Source of the DNA: Sporosarcina sp. JAI121
GTDB lineage: Bacteria; Bacillota; Bacilli; Bacillales_A; Planococcaceae
DNA: 64,000 nt
Direction: 5' to 3'
Assembly: GCF_013408665.1 (NCBI RefSeq)
Contig: NZ_JACCCL010000001.1
Coordinates: forward strand, 1,875,136 to 1,939,135
Part shown: positions 18,256 through 27,182 of the stretch, in pieces
Layout of the letters: each line of letters opens with the position of its first letter
Numbering within the stretch: position 1 is the stretch's first letter
The notes under the pieces: model-generated
Told to the model about the DNA's origin: nothing
The model's database searches: none
What the model saw: only the letters and a program-made list of their open reading frames with translations
Program-made: the position numbers and the translations under genes

Positions 18256-19473
18256 TCATATCCTTTTTGAGTTCATAAGACCTGAAATCAAATAGAGCGA
18301 ACCTGTGACTATTTTCTTTTTATCCGCTTCCACACCTAGTATTATAGACTCACTTTCCCAATTTGTCACCCTTTTATCTCTATGATGGCAATATTCCATT
18401 AACTGTTCCCCTGTAGCCGCTTGAGGATGGGAAAACGTCAGGAATGTGAATGATGCGGCTACCGGAACAAGCTCATCAAGTGTTTTTTCGATATCTTTTC
18501 CTTTTAGCATCCCGATGACGAAGTCAACTTTTTCACCAGGAAATTCAAATCGGATTGTATCGGCAAGAACTTTTGCGGCGGCTGGGTTATGAGCCCCGTC
18601 CACATAAACACCAGGCGAAATTTCATGGAAACGATAGGCAAGCTGGGCTGTAGAAATCGCTTTAGCTACTAAGTCCTCCATGAGTGGAATCCCCGCTGTT
18701 AAAAGAGATTGAATTGCAACCGCTGCGTTTTCGCCTTGATGCGCCCCTTTCATCTTTCGCTCTCCCAAGTGGAATTTATTCGTTCCGCTAAAGTCATTAT
18801 TGTTCAGGACAAACTGTTCTCCGTACATGAACAACGGACTGTCTTGTTGATTTGAAATATTCCGCACGACATGAATCGCTTCGTCAGGTAAAGATCCGAT
18901 GACGACGGGAATCCCCTTTTTTATGATGCCCGCTTTATGCCCTGCCACTTCTGATATCGTTGTTCCAAGAAATGCAGTATGATCGAGCGCAATTGAAGTA
19001 ATAACTGATACGAGCGGTATTACAACATTGGTACTGTCCAACTTTCCACCCATCCCTGTTTCCAGTAATACGTAATCGGGTGCCAGCCTTCCGAAAGTGA
19101 CAAAAGCTGCAACGGTCAGCAGTTCAAAATCCGTCAACTTCCCGCTTAAACCTGCTTCTTTCATTGCACGGAATGATTTATCCAATTCCACTTTCGTTAC
19201 CGCTTCGCCATTGATGCGTATCTGATCGTGCAGATCGATAATTGCTGGCGAAGAGAAGACCCCCGTCGAAAAACCATGTTCCTTTAAAATTGCTTCCATA
19301 AACGCAATCGTCGAACCTTTTCCGTTCGTCCCTGCTACATGAATGACGTCAACTTTCACTTCAGGATTGCCTATCTCAGCAAGCGCTTCTTTCACTGCTT
19401 TCAAACCAGGTTTAATCGAATCGTCACTGTCGATTCCCCATCGTTCTTTATATACATTCATATTTGGAATCAA
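18256..19473 (-). CDS. folC: Folylpolyglutamate synthase/dihydrofolate synthase FolC
   Basis: FolC adds glutamate to dihydropteroate and folates in the cytoplasm. The 405-residue Mur-ligase-fold protein shows the P-loop VAGTNGKGST (46-55), the segment LLETGMGGKLDSTNV, the LDHTAFLG motif and the YVDGAHNPAA region of the C-terminal domain. A TTG start at 19473 is used: GGAGGG lies seven bases upstream, whereas the next ATG is 12 bp further in and too far from it. In B. subtilis folC also lies upstream of comC; here the pilus and cyclase genes are inserted between them. Confidence 0.94.
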   Translation of the reverse strand: MIPNMNVYKERWGIDSDDSIKPGLKAVKEALAEIGNPEVKVDVIHVAGTNGKGSTIAFMEAILKEHGFSTGVFSSPAIIDLHDQIRINGEAVTKVELDKSFRAMKEAGLSGKLTDFELLTVAAFVTFGRLAPDYVLLETGMGGKLDSTNVVIPLVSVITSIALDHTAFLGTTISEVAGHKAGIIKKGIPVVIGSLPDEAIHVVRNISNQQDSPLFMYGEQFVLNNNDFSGTNKFHLGERKMKGAHQGENAAVAIQSLLTAGIPLMEDLVAKAISTAQLAYRFHEISPGVYVDGAHNPAAAKVLADTIRFEFPGEKVDFVIGMLKGKDIEKTLDELVPVAASFTFLTFSHPQAATGEQLMEYCHHRDKRVTNWESESIILGVEADKKKIVTGSLYLISGLMNSKRI

Positions 19474-19535
19474 AACTATCCCTCCGTATGTTAGAATCTA
19501 GTTAGAAAAAGTATATCATTTCCGGAGGGTACGTA

Positions 19536-20402
19536 ATGCATAGTTGTTGGGTAATTTATAATGGCAGTCTGACGAGCGATAAATTCAAGGATCAGGCTGA
19601 GCTGCTGAAAGAGGCGGCTGAACGCGCTGGCGTACGCACTGAACTTAAAAAGAATTATGAAGTGATGATGAATTTAGATACGAATCTGGAGAATCGTCCG
19701 GATTTTGTTGTCTTTCTTGATAAAGATATTCTTCTTGCAACATTCTTGAAGAATGCAGGAATCCCCGTATTCAATGACCCCGACGTCATCGAGACATGCG
19801 ATAACAAAGCGAAACAATATCTCGAACTATCGAAACAAGGCATTCAGATGCCTGAAACAATCATTGCACCGAAAGTGTATCCGAATTTTACAATCAAAGA
19901 TTCAGGCTACTATGAACAAGTGCTGGAACGTCTCGGACTGCCGATGATTATTAAAGAAGGACACGGATCATTTGGCATGAAGGTGTACTTGATTGAAACG
20001 GAAGAACAGTTCTTTGAAAAGACGGATGAATTGCGCGGCGTTGACTATGTGTTCCAGAAATTCATTGCAACGAGCAGAGGACGTGATATCCGCGTGAACA
20101 TCGTCGGAGGTGAAATCGTTGCGGCGATGTACCGTCATTCTGAAACCGATTTCAGGGCGAACATTACGAACGGAGGTGTCGCTACAGTAATTGAACTGAC
20201 AGAACGCCAAAAAATGTTGGCGATACAAGCGGCTCACGCGGTCGGGGCAGAGTTTGCAGGTGTCGACCTACTATTCGGTGCCAATGAAGAACCGCTCGTC
20301 TGTGAAGTGAACGCAGCCGCCCACATCCGTAATATTTACAACGTCACGGGTATTAATGTTGCAGATGCGATGATCGCCTATATTTTGAGGAAGTTGTCAT
20401 GA
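19536..20402 (+). CDS. RimK-like ATP-grasp ligase, first of pair
   Basis: Predicted ATP-dependent carboxylate-amine/thiol ligase of unknown substrate. The 288-residue protein has a flavodoxin-like N-terminal domain (to about 95), the ATP-binding segment GLPMIIKEGHGSFGMKVYLI, the QKFIATSRGRDIRVNIVGGE core, and a C-terminal metal-binding part CEVNAAAHIRNIYNVTGINV. The arrangement is like LysX/RimK glutamate ligases. GGAGGG precedes the ATG. Divergent from folC and overlapping the next ATP-grasp gene by 4 bp, so the two are an operon and probably act together. Confidence 0.85.
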   Translation: MHSCWVIYNGSLTSDKFKDQAELLKEAAERAGVRTELKKNYEVMMNLDTNLENRPDFVVFLDKDILLATFLKNAGIPVFNDPDVIETCDNKAKQYLELSKQGIQMPETIIAPKVYPNFTIKDSGYYEQVLERLGLPMIIKEGHGSFGMKVYLIETEEQFFEKTDELRGVDYVFQKFIATSRGRDIRVNIVGGEIVAAMYRHSETDFRANITNGGVATVIELTERQKMLAIQAAHAVGAEFAGVDLLFGANEEPLVCEVNAAAHIRNIYNVTGINVADAMIAYILRKLS

Positions 20403-21193
20403 AGGGCTATGTGTATTATTCAAAAGGCGAATCGAAGAGGAATCGTGCTTTTATTGATGATTTAATGGAGGAATCTAGGAAGTTCGGGATTGAACTCCTA
20501 TTACTAGTCGATGATGAACAGCCAGAGCCCGATGCAAATTTCATTCTTTTCAGGGATCGCGATACTAAACGTGCAAAAAAGTTTGAGATGGAAGGTTTCC
20601 GGCTATTCAACCGAGCAGAAGTTAATCGCATTGCAAATGACAAACTGCGTACGTTTGAGCTGGCTACTTTACTCGGTATTCCCGCTGTTCCGACGAAAGC
20701 GATTCGTGCTGTTGAAGAAATCGATACGTACCCCTGCGTATTGAAAACGGTCGATGGACATGGTGGTGACGAGGTATTTCTATGTACGGTGGAGGCCGAT
20801 GCCGAAACGTTCTTTACCCAGTTCCACAATCGAAAACTGATTGTACAACCTTTCATCGAATCGGGCGCTCGGGACGTTAGGGTTTTCATGATTGGCAAAG
20901 AAGTTGTCGGTGCTGTGAAACGCACCGGTAATGACTCTTTCAAATCGAACTATACCCTTGGTGGCTCAGTTGAAAAATACACACTTTCCAGTTGGCAAGA
21001 AAAAGATGCAACAACAATCGCACAGGCTATAAAAAGCGATTATGTAGGGATTGATTTTCTTTTGTTGCCGGATGGCAGATGGTTGTTGAATGAGATTGAA
21101 GATCCAGTTGGAGCTAGATCGCTGTATGTGACGCATGATTTTTCGGTGGCGGGGAAATTGATGGGGTATATCAATGGAAAAATTTCAGAGTAA
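20399..21193 (+). CDS. RimK-like ATP-grasp ligase, second of pair
   Basis: A 264-residue ATP-grasp protein paired with the preceding gene. Visible motifs are CVLKTVDGHGGDEVFLC (phosphate and adenine binding), QPFIESGARDVRVFMIGKEV (core strand), and LLNEIEDPVGARSLYV near the C-terminus, where Asn-Glu and Glu would bind metal. The N-terminal domain is shorter than in RimK. The two proteins are only distantly alike, so this is probably an ancient pair rather than a fresh duplication. Substrate unknown; a strong plus-strand terminator follows. Confidence 0.82.
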   Translation: MKGYVYYSKGESKRNRAFIDDLMEESRKFGIELLLLVDDEQPEPDANFILFRDRDTKRAKKFEMEGFRLFNRAEVNRIANDKLRTFELATLLGIPAVPTKAIRAVEEIDTYPCVLKTVDGHGGDEVFLCTVEADAETFFTQFHNRKLIVQPFIESGARDVRVFMIGKEVVGAVKRTGNDSFKSNYTLGGSVEKYTLSSWQEKDATTIAQAIKSDYVGIDFLLLPDGRWLLNEIEDPVGARSLYVTHDFSVAGKLMGYINGKISE

Positions 21194-21198
21194 GAGTA

Positions 21199-21240
21199 AA
21201 AGATCAGCTAGGAATTGTGATTCCTTGACTGATCTTTTTT
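21199..21240 (+). terminator. Rho-independent terminator of the ATP-grasp pair
   Basis: AGATCAG...CTGATCT outer stem with an inner GGAAT/ATTCC stem, followed by TTTTTT, six bases after the stop of the second ATP-grasp gene. Reads on the plus strand. Confidence 0.88.
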
Positions 21241-21327
21241 CATGAATTCCTTTATTAGTTATCAAATAAATGTCAGTAATATATCCCCCATTTTTATAGA
21301 TTATTCCAAAAACCCAACCTACTTTAA

Positions 21328-21522
21328 CTAGCCTTTTTCAATTCCCATATGTTTTTCTTGTCTAACCCGAATATACTCAGCAGAAGTCATTACATTTGTA
21401 ATTTAGCCGTCCAGGAATTCATTAATTATTTTCAACGGTGCTTCGTTTGCCGTTTCCGTTCTACCTAACTCCATCTTGAAAATTAAAGGTGGATAGACGA
21501 AAGTAACATATAAATGAAAATT
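21328..21522 (-). pseudogene. Possible gene remnant with internal stop, unidentified
   Basis: In the 414-bp gap between the ATP-grasp operon and the minor pilins, one minus-strand frame stays open for about 64 codons except for a TAA at 21403-21405. It encodes a protein-like stretch, MELGRTETANEAPLKIINEF, and after the stop EYIRVRQEKHMGIEKG. There is no ribosome site or good start. It could be the tail of a decayed gene; no family recognised and the signal may be chance. Apart from the terminator at 21199-21240, I see nothing else in this gap. Confidence 0.25.
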
Positions 21523-21607
21523 TCATTTGATATGGACTGTCTTCTTTTTATTAAATTGGTTTGTGTTTACCGATTAGTAGTGCGTCATCAAGGAACTTTT
21601 AATTAGT

Positions 21608-22819
21608 TCAATGGTAATTCACGTCAGTTAAACTTCCAAATAAGTATGGGGTAATATATGGATCAGTTGTATTGGTACCTTCCTTAATATTCAAACCGGT
21701 ACATACATTCAAAAAATTAACAAGTGACCCTGAATATTTTGGACTAGACGTTGCATTTGTTGGCCATACTGGATTGATTGCGCTTGAATAAAATAACACT
21801 CTCTCTTTATTAATACTACTAAACTTAATTTTTTCGATATCTTCTTTACGATAACCATCAATATTTATGCATACTTTACCATTTGATTTAAATCCTATCT
21901 CAATATTACTTTCGATACTACCTGACCTGTCATTTCCCCCCATTAAGATTAAACTTCCGTTTAAATTATTCATGTTGTTTTCTATTTTAAGTGATTTCAC
22001 GATTAGTATAGAATCCATATTGTTCATATTGTTTCCTGCGTTCAACATTCCATCGTGAATCCATATGAGGCCAATAAGTTGATTTGGATTTTTAGTGTTA
22101 ATTAACCCATTAGTGTAATAATTACCTGCTATACACTTCCCATTTGAAGAACAAGGAATAATATTCTTTTTAAAATCTTTTTCGTTTAAGAAGTAATCAT
22201 ACATTTCTTTCGACTTTGTTATCAGCCCTTTGGGAGTAGATTGGTCTTGTAGAATAAAGTCATCAAGAGTAAATGTGATATTAGCTCTTAAACTTTTTTT
22301 CATTTCAGTAGAAGACGTCCCTTTGATTTCTAGATTAACGCCAACTTGATTTTTGTTTTCAACTTCATTTACTGTATTTAATTCTATAAGCTCAAATGTT
22401 ATTGATTTATCATTTATATTAATATCATCTCTTTTGGTAGCACTATTTTTAATAGCCGTAATTTCATTACCCAAACTTTTTTTATACTCTAATTTCGCTT
22501 CATTATTTATCTCATTAATCGACTTTGACTGCGTACAATTAGGGGTTTTTGAACACGTAATATATAAATCCAATTTAGGCTCTGTCTTTTTTTTTATATC
22601 ATTAAAAACAACTCGTTCGGCATTCCATATCTTCTGAAGATAATAATCCATTCCCATCTCAGCGACAACAAAAGCTAGATTACTTTTATCCACTATCTTC
22701 TCTTGTTTCATATTACCTATAGCTCCCCGCATAAAGACGGTACTTAGAATCATGATGAAAATAATTAATAGAAGGACAAATATTAGGGCGTAACCTTGTT
22801 GTTTTTTATGAGTTTCCAT
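21608..22819 (-). CDS. PilX-like minor pilin / pilus assembly protein
   Basis: The 403-residue protein begins METHKKQQGYALIFVLLLII, the pattern of PilX N-terminal domains, in which a short leader, Gly-Tyr-Ala cleavage region and hydrophobic helix are followed by a long exported domain; the glutamate at +5 of typical pilins is missing. The helix spans about residues 10-32. The rest is Asn/Lys/Ser-rich with an unusual run of NNMNNL-like repeats (LNAGNNMNNMDSI, IENNMNNLNGSL) that may form a beta-helix. Base composition is more AT-rich than the flanking genes. Last gene of a three-gene minor-pilin set. Confidence 0.8.
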   Translation of the reverse strand: METHKKQQGYALIFVLLLIIFIMILSTVFMRGAIGNMKQEKIVDKSNLAFVVAEMGMDYYLQKIWNAERVVFNDIKKKTEPKLDLYITCSKTPNCTQSKSINEINNEAKLEYKKSLGNEITAIKNSATKRDDININDKSITFELIELNTVNEVENKNQVGVNLEIKGTSSTEMKKSLRANITFTLDDFILQDQSTPKGLITKSKEMYDYFLNEKDFKKNIIPCSSNGKCIAGNYYTNGLINTKNPNQLIGLIWIHDGMLNAGNNMNNMDSILIVKSLKIENNMNNLNGSLILMGGNDRSGSIESNIEIGFKSNGKVCINIDGYRKEDIEKIKFSSINKERVLFYSSAINPVWPTNATSSPKYSGSLVNFLNVCTGLNIKEGTNTTDPYITPYLFGSLTDVNYH

Positions 22820-22834
22820 TTACATTCCCCTTTT

Positions 22835-23284
22835 TCATTGAATGCTCTTATAACGGGAAATCGTTGTTTGTACTTCAACTTTTAGTTTCTTGTTTTGAAT
22901 ATCTTGGACGGTAAGTTTTAAGTCAATGGTTGAATCATAAATCTTCGCTTCAATTACTTCTTCTTTATATTCAGGCAACGCAATGTAATGATAAATATTA
23001 CTAACAATTTCATCTGGAATTTGATTTCCACCTACACATTTTTTCATAGAAACTTCGCTGCCTGTAATTGTTAATTGATAGCTATCACATTGTCTATGTA
23101 TCCGTTGAATTTCGGTTATAATGTAATTTGCCTCTTGTTGCAAATGTAGTTTTTTTGTTTCCGCTAAATTATACTTCATACTAATTGAAATCGTATTCCA
23201 AATCAAAACCATTACTATGGAAACCAAAACTATTGTTGCTAATAATTCAACGAGCGTAATCCCTCTCTCATCAACTTTTTTCAA
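22835..23284 (-). CDS. Prepilin-like minor pilin (PilW/PilE type)
   Basis: A 149-residue protein starting MKKVDERGITLVELLATIVL, a canonical class III prepilin leader with cleavage between G8 and I9 and the Glu at mature position 5. The helix runs to about residue 29, followed by a mainly polar domain with a C-x2-C-type pair of cysteines spaced through it (HRQCDSYQ, MKKCVGG). It lies 15 bp upstream of the PilX-like gene. Likely a minor pilin that primes pilus assembly. Confidence 0.85.
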   Translation of the reverse strand: MKKVDERGITLVELLATIVLVSIVMVLIWNTISISMKYNLAETKKLHLQQEANYIITEIQRIHRQCDSYQLTITGSEVSMKKCVGGNQIPDEIVSNIYHYIALPEYKEEVIEAKIYDSTIDLKLTVQDIQNKKLKVEVQTTISRYKSIQ

Positions 23285-23312
23285 TTCGGTTCCCCCGATT
23301 CATAGTAACCAA

Positions 23313-23741
23313 TTATTTTTTCAGATAACCGTAAATCTCACTAATAACAGGACCGTCCTTGATAGCATCCTTAGCTTTCACTTTTATATGGATTTTATAT
23401 AATGCTTTTGAATCTGTTGCATTTGGATCTTTTAACAAGTCCGGGGTATCAAAGTAGTCAACTTCAAATTGATAGCCATCTTGAGAATAAATATATCTCT
23501 TAAAAGGACCCTTCTGGGGGGAGGGTGATATGTTCAATAATTTATTGGTAGTCATCTGCAATTCAACAAGCTCCTGTTTGGCTAAATTCATCGTTACTAA
23601 CTTGTCTTGTGTTTTAGCATTAAACAATGTCATTTGTGGAAAGACATTCATAAATCCAATGAACACAATTCCAAGAATAACAAGCGCCGCAAGTATTTCA
23701 ACAAGTGTCAGCCCTTTTTCATTATGGATATATTTTTTCAT
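23313..23741 (-). CDS. Prepilin-like minor pilin (PilV type)
   Basis: The frame begins MEAAMKKYIHNEKGLTLVEI; the ATG at 23741 (MKKYIHNEKG) is preferred because GGAGG lies seven bases upstream. Cleavage at KG|LTLVEIL with Glu at +5 matches the other prepilins and the peptidase in this window. The product is 142 residues, with a hydrophobic helix to about 36 and a short polar domain. First gene of the three-gene set; an AT-rich 230-bp region upstream probably holds its promoter, but no clear match was found. Confidence 0.87.
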   Translation of the reverse strand: MKKYIHNEKGLTLVEILAALVILGIVFIGFMNVFPQMTLFNAKTQDKLVTMNLAKQELVELQMTTNKLLNISPSPQKGPFKRYIYSQDGYQFEVDYFDTPDLLKDPNATDSKALYKIHIKVKAKDAIKDGPVISEIYGYLKK

Positions 23742-23936
23742 GGCTGCCTCCATTTTAAAAGCATAATCTTATAGGTTCATTTTTCCTATATCCTATATTA
23801 AACATCATGATTAGTTACAATCTTGAATCAATATTACCATATTTATAATCAATTGAAAAAGTTGTTCTATTTAGCTATAGGCATGAAAAATTCTTAAATC
23901 TGCGGAGTAGATGGTTTCCAACACTTTCTACAGTCT

Positions 23937-23973
23937 AAAAAGACCCCGTTCGCAAATTCGCGGCGAGGTCTTT
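23937..23973 (-). terminator. Rho-independent terminator after valS
   Basis: Minus-strand stem AAAGACCTCG...CGGGGTCTTT with a GC-rich centre, followed by TTTT, just after the valS stop. Confidence 0.85.
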
Positions 23974-23983
23974 CCTTCTCAAA

Positions 23984-26632
23984 TCAAATTTCCTTCAATT
24001 CCTGCATACGACGTTCAACCGCCGCGTATTTTTCTAGATAGTCACTTTCTTTTGCACGTTCTTCTTCCACTACTGCTTCAGGTGCTTTGGACATGAAGCG
24101 TTCATTCGATAATTTGCCTTGAACGCGCTTTACTTCGCTTTGCCATTTCGCGAGCTCTTTTGTCAGACGCGCGATTTCTTCGTCGATATTGAGCAGGCCT
24201 TCTAGTGGCAAGAACAGTTCTGCTCCTGTAACGACTGCTGACATCGATTTGCCTGGGGCCGCGATGCCGTTGCCGACTGTCATTGTCTCTGGGTTGCAGA
24301 AACGTTCGATGTAGCTGCGGTTTTCCTCCAGTACGGCTACAGTCGCATCGTCTTTTGCCGAGATGTATAAAGGAACTTTTTTACTCAGTGGTGTATTCAC
24401 TTCAGCTCGGATATTCCGTACTGCGCGGATAATATCCATAAGCAATTTCATATCTGTTGCACGAGTTTTATCAGTCAGTGTTGCATCCGCAACCGGCCAT
24501 GCAGCGACTGTGATTGAATCGCCTTCATGCGGTAGGTTCTGCCAGATTTCTTCCGTGATGAACGGCATGAACGGATGTAGCAGACGCATCGTGTTATCGA
24601 GCACATACGCAAGAACGGAACGCGTCATTTTCTTCGCTGTTTCGTCTTCACCGTACAATGGCAGTTTCGCCATTTCAATGTACCAGTCACAGAAATCATC
24701 CCAGATGAAGTTGTAAAGCGCACGGCCAACTTCACCGAACTCATAGCGGTCAGCAAGCTTTGTCACTTGTTCGATCGTTTCATTCAATCGAGTCAGAATC
24801 CATGCATCTGCAACGGATTTTTCACCTGATAAATCGATTTCATCGTATGTCATGCCATCCATGTTCATGAGCGCAAAACGGGAGGCATTCCAGATTTTAT
24901 TGGCAAAGTTCCAAATCGCTTCAACTTTCTCAGTCGAGTAGCGAAGGTCCTGCCCTGGCGATGAGCCTGTCGATAAGAAGTAGCGCAATGCATCCGCGCC
25001 GTATTTGTCGATGACATCCATCGGGTCGACACCATTGCCGAGTGATTTGGACATTTTACGGCCATCTTCTGCACGTACGAGTCCGTGTATTAAGACGTCT
25101 TTGAATGGACGTTGTTCCGTAAATTCAATTCCTTGGAATATCATCCGTGATACCCAGAAGAAGATGATGTCATAGCCTGTTACAAGGGCGTCTGTCGGGT
25201 AGTAACGCTTGAATTCCTCGTTGTCGACATCTGGCCAGCCTAAAGTAGAGAACGGCCATAGCGCGGATGAGAACCACGTATCGAGAACGTCATTGTCCTG
25301 GATCCAGTTTTCACTATCCGCGGGTGCTTCATGACCAACATACACTTCGCCCGTTTCATTATGGTACCAAGCCGGAATGCGATGGCCCCACCAAAGTTGG
25401 CGCGAGATACACCAGTCATGGATATTTTCCATCCAGCCTAAATAGGTTTTTTCGAAACGGTCCGGTACGAAGTTCACTTTCCCTTCTTCTTGTTGCAATT
25501 TGATCGCTTCATCAGCTAGCGGCTGCATTTTGACGAACCATTGTGTTGATAAATATGGTTCGACGACAGCACCGCTGCGCTCTGAGTGACCGACGGAATG
25601 TAGATGCTCTTCGATGTTGAATAAAACGCCCATTTCCTGCAAATCTTTGACGATTTCTTTACGGCATTCGAAGCGGTCCATTCCTTCGTATTTGCCGGCA
25701 AGGTTGTTCATGGAACCGTCTTCGTTCATAACGAGGACACGTGGAAGATTGTGACGGTTGCCGATTTCAAAGTCATTTGGGTCATGCGCTGGTGTAATTT
25801 TCACCGCACCGCTTCCAAATTCCATGTCGACATAGTCATCTGCGATAATCGGGATTTCGCGACCGACAATCGGCAATTTAACCGTTTTACCGATTAAATG
25901 TTTATAGCGGTCGTCTTCCGGATGGACTGCGACTGCGGTATCACCAAGCATTGTTTCAGGGCGTGTTGTCGCAATTTCGATGCTGTCCGTTCCGTCCGCC
26001 AGTGGGTAGCGCATATGATAGAATGCACCCTGCACATCTTTATGAATAACTTCGATATCAGAGATAGCCGTTTTTGTTGCCGGATCCCAGTTGATGATAT
26101 ATTCACCGCGGTAGATGAGACCTTTGTTGTAGAGCTTGACGAATACTTCCTGTACTGCTTTCGACAGACTTTCATCTAGCGTGAATCGTTCACGTGAATA
26201 ATCCAGACCGAGACCAAGTTTCGCCCACTGCTCACGGATATGACCGGCGTATTCATCTTTCCATTTCCATGTTTCTTCAACGAATTTTTCACGGCCTAAA
26301 TCATAGCGTGAAATCCCGCTTTCACGAAGTTTTGCTTCAACGCGTGCCTGTGTCGCAATTCCTGCGTGGTCCATTCCAGGCAGCCATAATGCGTCATAGC
26401 CTTGCATCCGTTTCATGCGTGTCATGATGTCTTGCAACGTTGTATCCCAGGCGTGGCCTAGGTGAAGTTTGCCTGTGACGTTCGGGGGCGGGATGACAAT
26501 CGTATACGGTTTTTTATCGCTCTCTGGTTGTGCTTCAAAGTACTTTCCTTTAAGCCACCATTCATAACGGCCTGATTCAATCGTCTGCGGATCGTATTTC
26601 GTCGGCATTGATGTGTTGTTTTCAATTGACAT
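23984..26632 (-). CDS. valS: Valyl-tRNA synthetase
   Basis: Class I aminoacyl-tRNA synthetase charging tRNA-Val, with an editing domain for mischarged Thr. The 882-residue protein has the HIGH variant HLGH at 57-60 in [16 protein letters not shown], a CP1 editing insertion ([15 protein letters not shown]), the catalytic loop [10 protein letters not shown] (KMSKS), an anticodon-binding helical domain and a C-terminal coiled-coil arm (about 810-880, [17 protein letters not shown]). Expression is controlled by the T-box leader immediately upstream. Confidence 0.98.
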   Translation of the reverse strand: MSIENNTSMPTKYDPQTIESGRYEWWLKGKYFEAQPESDKKPYTIVIPPPNVTGKLHLGHAWDTTLQDIMTRMKRMQGYDALWLPGMDHAGIATQARVEAKLRESGISRYDLGREKFVEETWKWKDEYAGHIREQWAKLGLGLDYSRERFTLDESLSKAVQEVFVKLYNKGLIYRGEYIINWDPATKTAISDIEVIHKDVQGAFYHMRYPLADGTDSIEIATTRPETMLGDTAVAVHPEDDRYKHLIGKTVKLPIVGREIPIIADDYVDMEFGSGAVKITPAHDPNDFEIGNRHNLPRVLVMNEDGSMNNLAGKYEGMDRFECRKEIVKDLQEMGVLFNIEEHLHSVGHSERSGAVVEPYLSTQWFVKMQPLADEAIKLQQEEGKVNFVPDRFEKTYLGWMENIHDWCISRQLWWGHRIPAWYHNETGEVYVGHEAPADSENWIQDNDVLDTWFSSALWPFSTLGWPDVDNEEFKRYYPTDALVTGYDIIFFWVSRMIFQGIEFTEQRPFKDVLIHGLVRAEDGRKMSKSLGNGVDPMDVIDKYGADALRYFLSTGSSPGQDLRYSTEKVEAIWNFANKIWNASRFALMNMDGMTYDEIDLSGEKSVADAWILTRLNETIEQVTKLADRYEFGEVGRALYNFIWDDFCDWYIEMAKLPLYGEDETAKKMTRSVLAYVLDNTMRLLHPFMPFITEEIWQNLPHEGDSITVAAWPVADATLTDKTRATDMKLLMDIIRAVRNIRAEVNTPLSKKVPLYISAKDDATVAVLEENRSYIERFCNPETMTVGNGIAAPGKSMSAVVTGAELFLPLEGLLNIDEEIARLTKELAKWQSEVKRVQGKLSNERFMSKAPEAVVEEERAKESDYLEKYAAVERRMQELKEI

Positions 26633-26654
26633 GTTGTTTCCTCCTTTATTTTTG

Positions 26655-26930
26655 GGTACAAAAAAACTCCTATCGCCTTAAAGGACGAAGGAGCTATTCG
26701 CGGTACCACCTTTATTCGTGCACATAAAAGAACAGTGCACCTTAAACTTCGATAACGGCTTCAAACCGGCTTCCGCTATTACGAATGTTTTCATTTTGAA
26801 AACAGCCTCTTCACGGAAACTGCTCATGGGTGACATTCAGTGAATTTTTGACAGGCCCTTTCACCACCGGAACCCTCTCTTCAGTCCAAACAATACACGT
26901 ACTATCCCAATCATCGCATCCATATGCAGT
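26655..26930 (-). promoter_or_regulatory. T-box riboswitch leader of valS (Val specifier GUC)
   Basis: Transcribed leader between promoter and valS. The minus strand contains the T-box core AAGGTGGTACCGCG (26699-26712), preceding a terminator hairpin CTCCTTCG...CGATAGGAG followed by TTTTTTT (26662-26698). Stem I has a GAATGTCACCC loop in which GUC (26832-26834) is the likely valine specifier codon, matching the gene it controls. Uncharged tRNA-Val should stabilise the antiterminator and let valS be transcribed. Confidence 0.93.
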
Positions 26931-26937
26931 TACCATG

Positions 26938-26967
26938 ATTGTAACGGAACAGCTTATCAAACGTCAA
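26938..26967 (-). promoter_or_regulatory. Sigma-A-type promoter of the valS T-box transcript
   Basis: TTGACG (26962-26967), an 18-base spacer and TACAAT (26938-26943) on the minus strand, a few bases upstream of the T-box leader. Confidence 0.75.
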
Positions 26968-26990
26968 GTATATTACGAAAGGATTGTGTC

Positions 26991-27182
26991 ATGCGAAGAT
27001 CATATAACCCTTATCTATTGCCGCCCTGGCTTCGGAAATGCAGGTTTTATTGCAAAGGGATCATAATTCCGATTTGCATCTTTCAATTGATTCGTTTATT
27101 GATCGTTCCGACTACCGGCGATTTTCTTCTGTTATGTTTGCTCTGCGGATTAGCTTTCGTTCTTTACAAAAACATCATTTGA
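26991..27182 (+). CDS. Small membrane protein, unknown
   Basis: A 63-residue plus-strand frame with AAAGGA eight bases upstream of its ATG. The product is MRRSYNPYLLPPWLRKCRFY followed by two hydrophobic helices (about 22-38 and 42-60), ending in LYKNII. The basic, proline-containing N-terminus and helical hairpin look like a true small membrane protein. It lies between the valS promoter and the convergent end of spoVID, overlapping the latter by 33 bp. No family recognised. Confidence 0.55.
   Translation: MRRSYNPYLLPPWLRKCRFYCKGIIIPICIFQLIRLLIVPTTGDFLLLCLLCGLAFVLYKNII

Noticed and set aside
20416-20943. 175-codon minus-strand frame opposite the second ATP-grasp gene
   Set aside because: Antisense shadow; the plus-strand frame has ATP-grasp motifs, ribosome context and coupled start.
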